Below are positions 58,796 through 64,000 of a stretch of DNA of 64,000 bases, piece by piece; the stretch's first letter is position 1, and each line of letters begins with the position of its first letter. The stretch covers positions 1,722,501-1,786,500 of the forward strand of contig NZ_AP018449.1 in the NCBI RefSeq assembly GCF_003966895.1. The letters run 5' to 3'. Position numbers and translations under genes: made by a program. This DNA is from Methylomusa anaerophila (GTDB lineage Bacteria; Bacillota; Negativicutes; Sporomusales; Sporomusaceae). The notes under the pieces are model-generated. The model was not told where the DNA came from, made no database searches, and saw only the letters and a list, made by a program, of their open reading frames with translations.

Positions 58796-60076
58796 TTAAA
58801 TTTGGCTTACTCTACTTTTAGAGTAAAGCTGATGGTTGGCCAGCAATCCAAAAATCAGCCGGATAAATTTACGAGCAGTAAGTGCGAGTGCGCGTTTATG
58901 CTGATGAGTTTTAACTTCATCGTATTTCTTGTGGTAAAAAGCTGCGTATTCCGGTATATGGTTCTTAACATGACTGGCAGCTTCAATTAGATAGTATCTT
59001 AAGTAGGAATTGCCAGCTTTTGAAAGAACGGTGTCGTCAGCCCTAAAATTGCCGGATTGATTTTCACGCCAAACAAGACCGGCATATTTAGCAAGAGCAC
59101 TGTGAGAGTTAAAGGCGTCGATGGAGCCAATCTCCGCAATGATGCCGGCAGCGTAAACCGGGCCGATGCCAGGAATGGACAACAGAGAGTGATAAGCATT
59201 TGGGTCAAGCCCCTTGAGGTTTTTTTCAATTGCCTTATTAATGGCCTTTATTTCGGACTCATAAGCGGAAATAAGGTTGAAAGATGAGGCGATAGAGAGG
59301 GTTAAAGGTTCATATAGGCATTTATCCAATCGGTAAGAATTGCGAGCTGCCTGCTGAAGTAAAGAGGCTGTATGGCCAGGATTTACAAACCGGTTTTTAC
59401 CTTTTTGGCCAATATGATCAATCAGTGCTTGCAGCGGCATATTGGCCATGTCCTCGGTAGAGAGGAAGTCGGTTAAAACCGAAGAGGCCGTAGCACCGTA
59501 ATGGTCGGAAAACGGCTGCTGATCTTCGTCGAGCATAGAAAGTTCACTGAATTTAAGAAATATATTCGAGAGCATATAGGTTTTCTCGCGAGTAAGCGAA
59601 GCGGCGATATGTAAACGATGGCGGGTCAGGCGTTGCAGAGCAAGAAACTGGCTGCCGCGCCAAGGCGCAGTAGTAATTCGGCCGACTCTGGCAAAATCAG
59701 CGATTACAAAAGCGTCAACAGCATCGTTTTTCCCTAAGTCGATGTACGATTTTTTGTAATTGGCAATCATCTTGGGGTTCAAACAATAAACGTGAGTATG
59801 AAATGGCATTAACAGCTCACAGGAAGACAAATAATTGGCGATATGAATTCCGTAGAAAGACGTGGACTCCAAAGCAAGCATCAGCTTGTTGATGTCACGG
59901 TTTCCGTAAAGGAAGGCATGAAGTTTTTCGGCCATTTCAATGGCTCCCGGGTGATTGTTCGGTACAGAAAACCGCAGAAGTTTCTGTGCTTCGTAATCAA
60001 TAGCACAGACGACATTTTCTCGGGAACTTACGTCAATCCCCACAAATAAAGTAGAAAGAAGATCCGCCTTCTTCAT
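58796..60076 (-). CDS. IS110-family transposase (DEDD recombinase)
   Basis: A 426-residue protein: N-terminal RuvC-like domain with Asp in 'LFVGIDVSSRENVV', Glu in 'LALESTSFYG' and the pair in 'LGKNDAVDAFVIADFA'; C-terminal transposase_20 domain with 'LLSIPGIGPVYAAGIIAEIG' and the conserved Ser near 'LSKAGNSYLRYYL'. ATG 60076 follows 'aaaaaggaggtg'. The gene appears intact. Confidence 0.92.
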   Translation of the reverse strand: MKKADLLSTLFVGIDVSSRENVVCAIDYEAQKLLRFSVPNNHPGAIEMAEKLHAFLYGNRDINKLMLALESTSFYGIHIANYLSSCELLMPFHTHVYCLNPKMIANYKKSYIDLGKNDAVDAFVIADFARVGRITTAPWRGSQFLALQRLTRHRLHIAASLTREKTYMLSNIFLKFSELSMLDEDQQPFSDHYGATASSVLTDFLSTEDMANMPLQALIDHIGQKGKNRFVNPGHTASLLQQAARNSYRLDKCLYEPLTLSIASSFNLISAYESEIKAINKAIEKNLKGLDPNAYHSLLSIPGIGPVYAAGIIAEIGSIDAFNSHSALAKYAGLVWRENQSGNFRADDTVLSKAGNSYLRYYLIEAASHVKNHIPEYAAFYHKKYDEVKTHQHKRALALTARKFIRLIFGLLANHQLYSKSRVSQI

Positions 60077-60340
60077 AAAACTTCACCTCCTTTTTGGCAA
60101 AAAATAGGGAAGATAGAAAGGAATACCCTGATCTTACTCACTGACCGCACCCTCGCATAATCAGCATTCATCTGTGAAAGCAGCTTGCTGGAAAGCTTTC
60201 GCCCAGAGACGCAACATCTGTGTTAGCGGTATTGGATGAATAAGGCAGGCGTCACGCTTTATAAGCAATAACCAAAAGGTTTTGCAGGAGAGATCAGACG
60301 TTACCTTTGCTAAATTCTCTTACGAATATTTTAGCATCAG
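60077..60340 (-). ncRNA. Putative bridge-RNA region of the IS110 element
   Basis: About 260 bp of non-coding DNA precede the transposase start, whereas little separates its stop from older sequence. This is the layout of IS110-group elements, in which the 5' non-coding end encodes the bridge RNA. Several stems are visible, for example 'gaaagctttccagcaagctgctttc' can fold. The guide loops and element ends were not resolved. Confidence 0.5.
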
Positions 60341-60370
60341 GGGATTCAAATCCGGGTAGTAAAAAATAAA

Positions 60371-60414
60371 ATAAGCTTTGTAAACAATGGCGGATTATTG
60401 CCTACAAAACTTAT
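60371..60414. terminator. Hairpin before the small-protein cluster
   Basis: 'aagctttgtaaacaat' can pair with 'attgcctacaaaactt' around an 8-nt loop, with A/T-rich flanks. Confidence 0.5.
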
Positions 60415-60433
60415 TATACGAGGAGGGATGGCC

Positions 60434-60565
60434 ATGACCTTTGGCTGCGGCTGTCAAAATTTCACCGGTACCAACAAAGGCCATTGTTGGGCCTGGATTA
60501 TTGCGATAATAATTCTTGTGTTCTTTTTTACCGACCTGGATGACTGCTTCAAAACCAGTCTCTGA
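60434..60565 (+). CDS. Small Cys-containing membrane protein
   Basis: A 43-residue protein ('MTFGCGCQNFTGTNKGHCWA', then helix 'WIIAIIILVFFF'). ATG 60434 is preferred, since 'gaggaggg' abuts ATG 60428. It is the first of three small single-helix proteins in a row. The Gly/Cys-rich head and single helix resemble small spore-associated YjcZ-like proteins. Confidence 0.55.
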   Translation: MTFGCGCQNFTGTNKGHCWAWIIAIIILVFFFTDLDDCFKTSL

Positions 60566-60582
60566 ATTGGGGAGGAGTTCCC

Positions 60583-60676
60583 GTGGGATACTGTACCGGT
60601 GGTCACGGGGTTTGGCATAGGGTTCCTGATACTCATCATCGTTATTTCTATGTTTATCGCAGGTGCGGGCTTGTAG
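60583..60676 (+). pseudogene. YjcZ-like small sporulation protein with a frameshift
   Basis: GTG 60583 after 'ggggaggag' starts 'MGYCTGGHG'. Deleting one G from the run of four at 60598-60601 would continue as 'FGIGFLILIIVISMFIAGAG' and stop at 60676, a typical YjcZ-type Gly-rich head plus one helix. As sequenced, the frame instead runs on into an unrelated Arg/Tyr-rich peptide. Confidence 0.55.
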
Positions 60677-60726
60677 GACGACAATATAGATTCATCATGG
60701 TCCTGAGAGGAAGGGGGAGATGTTCA

Positions 60727-60843
60727 GTGACGAATCGTGGTTGGGGGTGGTGCCGGTGGGACTGGGAACTGCTTATCGTCCTCCTCCTCATTATCCTGTT
60801 CTTGATATTCATCACCGTGGAAGGCGAGGCGCCTTTTAGTTAG
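60727..60843 (+). CDS. Small single-helix membrane protein
   Basis: A 38-residue protein from GTG 60727 ('MTNRGWGWCRWDWELLIVLL', helix continuing 'LIILFLIFI') with 'aagggggag' upstream. The Trp/Gly-rich head plus helix parallels its two neighbours. Likely spore- or membrane-associated. Function unknown. Confidence 0.5.
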   Translation: MTNRGWGWCRWDWELLIVLLLIILFLIFITVEGEAPFS

Positions 60844-61028
60844 CGAACTGATACGGGATATAACCGAGGGGGGCTGTTGCGCTAAGAGAGCGATGTGCGA
60901 GTCTAAGGACGGTTCTAGCAGGGTTCAATCGGAAGTTTTGCGGGGCAAAAAGGCTCAACAAGTAGTGAAAATACTACAATGTTGAGCCTCTAAACTATCT
61001 ACGCGCAAAATTTTTGATTGCCCGAAAA

Positions 61029-61094
61029 GTGCCATGGGGACAGTTCCGATGACATGAAGTATAACATTGGATTATAAGAACTGTCCCCTAGACA
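61029..61094. repeat. Palindromic GGGGACAGTTCT repeat, copy 6
   Basis: 'gtgccatggggacagttccg' to 'taagaactgtcccctagacaac'. The right inner arm lacks 'tgtca', so the stem is shortened. Confidence 0.85.
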
Positions 61095-61179
61095 ACACAA
61101 CCTTTCTCCCAAAATACAGGTAACACCCGGTACAAGTCGCACCGGCAATTGTAAAGCGAAATAACAAATCCAATGTCAT
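61072..61179 (-). CDS. Possible small membrane peptide running into repeat 6
   Basis: A 35-codon frame ('MTLDLLFRFTIAGATCTGCY' start) with a good 'aggaggctggagaa' site before ATG 61179. Its last eight codons and stop lie in the palindromic repeat, so the repeat may have truncated a longer gene. Tentative. Confidence 0.35.
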   Translation of the reverse strand: MTLDLLFRFTIAGATCTGCYLYFGRKVVLSRGQFL

Positions 61180-61284
61180 TTCTCCAGCCTCCTAACAATG
61201 TGCTTCTGGATAAAGTAATTATGACTCTTTTGGTGTTTACCGACTTGACGCTTAATTTACGACCATAATATCCCTTGGTGTTGT

Positions 61285-61680
61285 TTAAACTGTCAATGAT
61301 CTTTTTTCACCCGATATAGTTTGGTATACTGCCTGGACATTGTCTAAAGAAAATATCTCGAACTTTCCATCGCCCACGGCGTATAAGTTACCGAGAGAAG
61401 GCATTACTTCCAAGGCTTTTCGTTGTGTTTCCTCAGTAGTGCAGAACACCGCCTTGCCGCGAACGCGGAGGGTATTGAATTCGGCGTCAACACAACAAAT
61501 TTCCACATGGGGGTTAGCCACAAGCTGCTTGTACATATCTTTTTGATTAGAAGTACTAAAAGCTAACTTTCCGTTGTAGTCCATTACAAACCCCAGTGGT
61601 CGAACATGTGGATGATCTCCGCCGGCTGTCGCAAGATAAAATACCTTGTTTGTTATTAAAAAACTCAAAACCTCTTTCAT
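61285..61680 (-). CDS. Pyridoxamine 5'-phosphate oxidase-like flavin protein
   Basis: A 131-residue split-barrel protein of the PNPOx-like family ('KVFYLATAGGDHPHVRPLGF', 'LAFSTSNQKDMYKQL', 'LRVRGKAVF'). Such short members bind FMN, F420 or heme and act on small molecules. ATG 61680 has 'aaaggagcg' upstream. It is divergent from an HxlR regulator, which probably controls it. Confidence 0.85.
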   Translation of the reverse strand: MKEVLSFLITNKVFYLATAGGDHPHVRPLGFVMDYNGKLAFSTSNQKDMYKQLVANPHVEICCVDAEFNTLRVRGKAVFCTTEETQRKALEVMPSLGNLYAVGDGKFEIFSLDNVQAVYQTISGEKRSLTV

Positions 61681-61818
61681 TGTAGATCGCTCCTTTATAA
61701 TATCTCTTTTGTTCTTGAATTGCTTATGATATTATTTTATTATAATCTCAGTTAAATACAAGTACGCATATTATAATGATAAAGTATGAAAAATCATACC
61801 ATAGATAGGAGACTATAT

Positions 61819-62208
61819 ATGAGCGAGAAGGTTATGGATGAAACATATGTCGCGGAGAATCAGCTTTGCCCGCTTCGTTTTACTGTCGATGTTATAGGTG
61901 GTAAGTGGAAGCTACCAATAATTTGTATGCTTGCCAACGGTCTACCGACAAGGTATAGCAGTATCAAGCGCAAACTGACAGGTATAACAAATATGATGCT
62001 GTCGCAGTCGCTAAAAGAATTGGAGGCATCTGGTATTATCCATCGAGAGCAGTACAATGAAATTCCGCCTAGAGTTGAATACACGCTGACCGATAAAGGG
62101 AAAAGCATTATCCCGCCCTTGATCAAGCTAGCCGAATGGGGGGCAGAGCATATGCAGGAAGGTAAGACATGCGCGGTTTTTTGCGATACATGTCAATCGA
62201 TAAAATAG
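61819..62208 (+). CDS. HxlR-family transcriptional regulator
   Basis: A 129-residue winged-helix regulator with the family signature 'CPLRFTVDVIGGKWKLPII', recognition region 'ITNMMLSQSLKELEASGII' and wing 'PPRVEYTLTDKG'. ATG 61819 follows 'ataggaga'. Cysteines in the N-terminal 'LCPL' and C-terminal 'CAVFCDTC' could sense redox or electrophiles. The 138-bp divergent gap with the flavin-protein gene is the likely operator region. Confidence 0.9.
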   Translation: MSEKVMDETYVAENQLCPLRFTVDVIGGKWKLPIICMLANGLPTRYSSIKRKLTGITNMMLSQSLKELEASGIIHREQYNEIPPRVEYTLTDKGKSIIPPLIKLAEWGAEHMQEGKTCAVFCDTCQSIK

Positions 62209-62296
62209 TAAGTTGTTTTACACCACCGATATTTATAGAAAATCCCTCGTTGTCTGGGTCGAGTAGAAGCACATCCCTCACGGCGCGCACCCCTCA

Positions 62297-62332
62297 AAGA
62301 CCGGACTTGCCCTATTAAGGCATCCGGCTCTT
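62297..62332 (+). terminator. Terminator-like hairpin downstream of hxlR-type gene
   Basis: 'aagaccgga' and 'tccggctctt' form the outer stem, with 'cttgcc' / 'aggca' inside, followed by 'cttttgg'. Confidence 0.6.
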
Positions 62333-62376
62333 CTTTTGGCTTCTGCGATTAAGTACTTCAAACAACTTACGCTGAG

Positions 62377-62451
62377 AGTGTCATGGGGACAGTTCTTGTG
62401 ACATGAAGTATAACCTTGGATTATGTCATCAGAACTGTCCCCTAGACAACA
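62377..62451. repeat. Palindromic GGGGACAGTTCT repeat, copy 7
   Basis: 'gtgtcatggggacagttctt' to 'cagaactgtcccctagacaac' with loop 'gaagtataaccttggat'. It abuts a CotF-like fragment. Confidence 0.88.
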
Positions 62452-62458
62452 CAACGAT

Positions 62459-62626
62459 ATGCTGATGACGGAAAAATACGTTTCCGGCGTCTACGACACC
62501 GCCATTTTTGAATTTGCCGACAGCAATATCCGCCAAACGTTTAACCACATCCAAAAAGAAGAGCAACAGCACGGCGAGGATCTGTTCCATTACATGCAGG
62601 CCAACGGCATGTACAATGTCCAATAG
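62459..62626 (+). pseudogene. CotF-like spore coat protein, 5'-truncated at the repeat
   Basis: The frame encodes the C-terminal half of a CotF/spore-coat domain ('LMTEKYVSGVYDTAIFEFAD', 'HIQKEEQQHGEDLFHYMQ', 'NGMYNVQ'). ATG 62459 lies 8 bp after repeat 7 and has no ribosome site. The N-terminal helices are missing, and repeat 7 occupies their place. Confidence 0.7.
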
Positions 62627-62943
62627 TTTTTCCATCCATTGGCCGGGTAAAACGCTTTCGCCCCCTGCCAGGCTGTTGAAAAACTTCGCTAATGTGTGTT
62701 TTTCAAGCTTCAGGCCTCAGGCAAATTATGTAGTTATAATTTAATAATATTGACAAGAACATATTTTAATTATAGAATAATTAAAATAATAGTTGACTAG
62801 CAGAAACAACTAGAGGCTATATCTCCGGTGATCCGGCGATAGGGCCTTTTCTTTTTTATGTAAATAAAACGGTAGTCTTTTAGAAAAATCAACTCGACAA
62901 ACGATCTTTTTAAAAGCTGCAGATGAAAAGGAGTGAAGTCAGC
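62627..62943. other. Intergenic region with a terminator-like stem
   Basis: 317 bp. 'aggctatatc' can pair with 'cgatagggcct' around a 'ccggtgatccgg' inner stem (62813-62848), followed by 'tttctttttt', which suggests a terminator or attenuator before the activase gene. 'aaaaggagtgaa' precedes ATG 62944. Confidence 0.5.
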
Positions 62944-64000
62944 ATGAAGATTATTGAGGTATTGGACCAGAAAATAGCGGGTGATATACAAAAAATTAAG
63001 GTGATTGGGATTGATATTGGTTCCCGTACAGCCAAAGCAGTTTTATTTCATGATGATGAGTTATATACCGCGGCAATTCTGACAGGCATTGACATGCAGG
63101 AAACGGCGAATGAATTGGTGGCAGACCTGCTGACACAATCCGGTTTAAACAAAACAGATATAAATTATATCGTTGGGACTGGTTATGGACGTGTAGCCAT
63201 GAAGTTTGACAATCCTTACCAGATTGTTTCAGAAATTTCCTGTCATGCCATGGGTATACATTATCTGGCTGCGGGAGTAAAGACGATTATTGATATCGGC
63301 GGTCAGGATTCTAAAGCCATCAAAGTCGATCCGGAAACTGGCCGTGTGGTGGAATTTGTCATGAATGACAAATGTGCGGCGGGTACAGGACGCTTCTTAG
63401 AGAAAGTCGCGCAGCTGTTGGATTATAATTTGGATGAGTTGGGGACAGAAGCCCTTAAAGCACAGAAGTTATCGGATGTAAGCAGTCAATGTGTGGTGTT
63501 TGCTGAGTCGGAGGTCATTTCCCGGCGGGCTAAAGGTGAGCTGCGGGAGGATATTGCTGCCGGTATTCATTATGCTGCCGCCCGGAGAGTGCGTAGTCTG
63601 TTAAGTCAGGTTGGACTGGAACCGGGGCTGGCTTTTTCCGGCGGGGTATCCAATAATGCTGGCATGAAAAAAGCAATTGAAGAAGTAATTGGCAGCCCGG
63701 TCAGTCCTATTAAACTGGACGCGATTTATGCAGGCGCACTGGGGGCGGCCATTTATGCTCACAATTACTATTTAGGAGGGATGCAGACAGGAGAAGCGGA
63801 AAGGGAAAATCGCAGACTGGACCTTACTGCTTTGGAAAGCAGGATTGCCCAGCATCATGAAGCGATTATCCACGGTGCCGGCGGGCAAAAGAAGGTTGGT
63901 TATTTATGCACATATACACCGCTGGAATTAATAAATGCCGCAGGGATAGCGCATGCAAGGCTGTTTAAAATGGGCAATACTGAGGTTGTGGCTAGTGGGG
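62944..64000 (+). CDS. 2-hydroxyacyl-CoA dehydratase activase fused to a dehydratase subunit (partial)
   Basis: The open frame runs off the window (352 codons seen). Residues about 19-275 form a BadF/HgdC-type ATPase: 'IGIDIGSRTAKAVL', 'IDIGGQDSKAIK', the [4Fe-4S] cysteines in 'MNDKCAAGTGRFLE' and 'SSQCVVFAESEVI', and 'FSGGVSNNAGM'. After a linker, 'GYLCTYTPLELINAAGIAHA' begins an HgdA/HgdB-type dehydratase domain without an intervening stop. The activase injects a high-energy electron into the dehydratase using ATP. Fusion of both is less usual than separate genes. The substrate is not deducible from this part. Confidence 0.88.
   Translation, partial: MKIIEVLDQKIAGDIQKIKVIGIDIGSRTAKAVLFHDDELYTAAILTGIDMQETANELVADLLTQSGLNKTDINYIVGTGYGRVAMKFDNPYQIVSEISCHAMGIHYLAAGVKTIIDIGGQDSKAIKVDPETGRVVEFVMNDKCAAGTGRFLEKVAQLLDYNLDELGTEALKAQKLSDVSSQCVVFAESEVISRRAKGELREDIAAGIHYAAARRVRSLLSQVGLEPGLAFSGGVSNNAGMKKAIEEVIGSPVSPIKLDAIYAGALGAAIYAHNYYLGGMQTGEAERENRRLDLTALESRIAQHHEAIIHGAGGQKKVGYLCTYTPLELINAAGIAHARLFKMGNTEVVASG

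Noticed and set aside
60767-60778. 'gggaactgcttatc', similar to the MITE terminal repeat
   Set aside because: No matching second end or interior follows, and the bases are coding for a small membrane protein. Chance match.

Overview
The window looks like a chromosomal segment of an anaerobic, endospore-forming member of the Negativicutes (Sporomusaceae-like). This is an inference from gene content: ppGpp-type ykkC RNAs and a T-box on branched-chain amino acid genes, small YjcZ-like and CotF-like spore proteins, DUF362 and QueG-like ferredoxin proteins, a 2-hydroxyacyl-CoA dehydratase activase, a DUF445 pair and a paaK-ACT pair. Nothing in the sequence fixes the species.

Layout. 1-2.34 kb: 3' part of a 23S rRNA gene, a 5S rRNA gene, and a broken second copy of the 3' half of 5S. 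2.5-10.4 kb: two separately promoted ykkC-type (probably ppGpp) riboswitches. The first precedes paaK-ACT. The second is stacked in front of a T-box leader that precedes ilvN-ilvC-leuA-ilvB. A MITE-like repeat with 10-bp terminal inverted repeats lies inside this leader, in operon gaps, and again near 15.4 kb. 10.8-23.3 kb: an ABC exporter, two DUF445 proteins, a PIN-PhoH ATPase, a ProC-like protein, a His-rich protein-kinase-regulator cassette, DUF1015, and a GDT1-type manganese exporter under a Mn2+ riboswitch. 23.6-31.7 kb: accessory DNA with an IS1634-type element and an IS630-type element that has split a secreted-protein gene at a TA site. 31.8-45.3 kb: assorted enzymes, including a G1 (eqolisin)-like secreted peptidase, a three-PAS sensor kinase and a 1267-residue carbamoyltransferase-methyltransferase fusion. 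45.5-55.5 kb: a complete potassium system kdpD-kdpE / kdpF-kdpA-kdpB-kdpC, followed by a degenerate KdpE paralogue, a tiny membrane protein and a CBS-domain protein. 55.5-62.6 kb: a repeat-rich accessory stretch with an IS110 element, small membrane and spore-type proteins, and gene remnants. The right end holds the start of an activase fused to a 2-hydroxyacyl-CoA dehydratase module.

How it works together. The amino acid genes appear to be read out only when the starvation alarmone is present and, for the ilv genes, tRNA is also uncharged. paaK-ACT probably belongs to the same starvation response. The kdp genes are under their own two-component system: an identical 17-nt T-rich box sits 59 nt upstream of matching -10 regions in front of both kdpD and kdpF, which implies autoregulation by KdpE.

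Three dispersed repeat families are separable. A roughly 120-bp MITE lies only in 4.8-15.5 kb. A palindromic GGGGACAGTTCT family (seven copies) lies only in 43.8-62.5 kb. A short element whose own TGA serves as the stop codon of three unrelated genes is found at 27.9, 38.5 and 53.8 kb, with a weaker copy at 18.2 kb. Best candidates for something new are the carbamoyltransferase-methyltransferase fusion, the bacterial G1-like peptidase with its repeat linker, the stacked RNA leader carrying a mobile element, and the stop-codon repeat.
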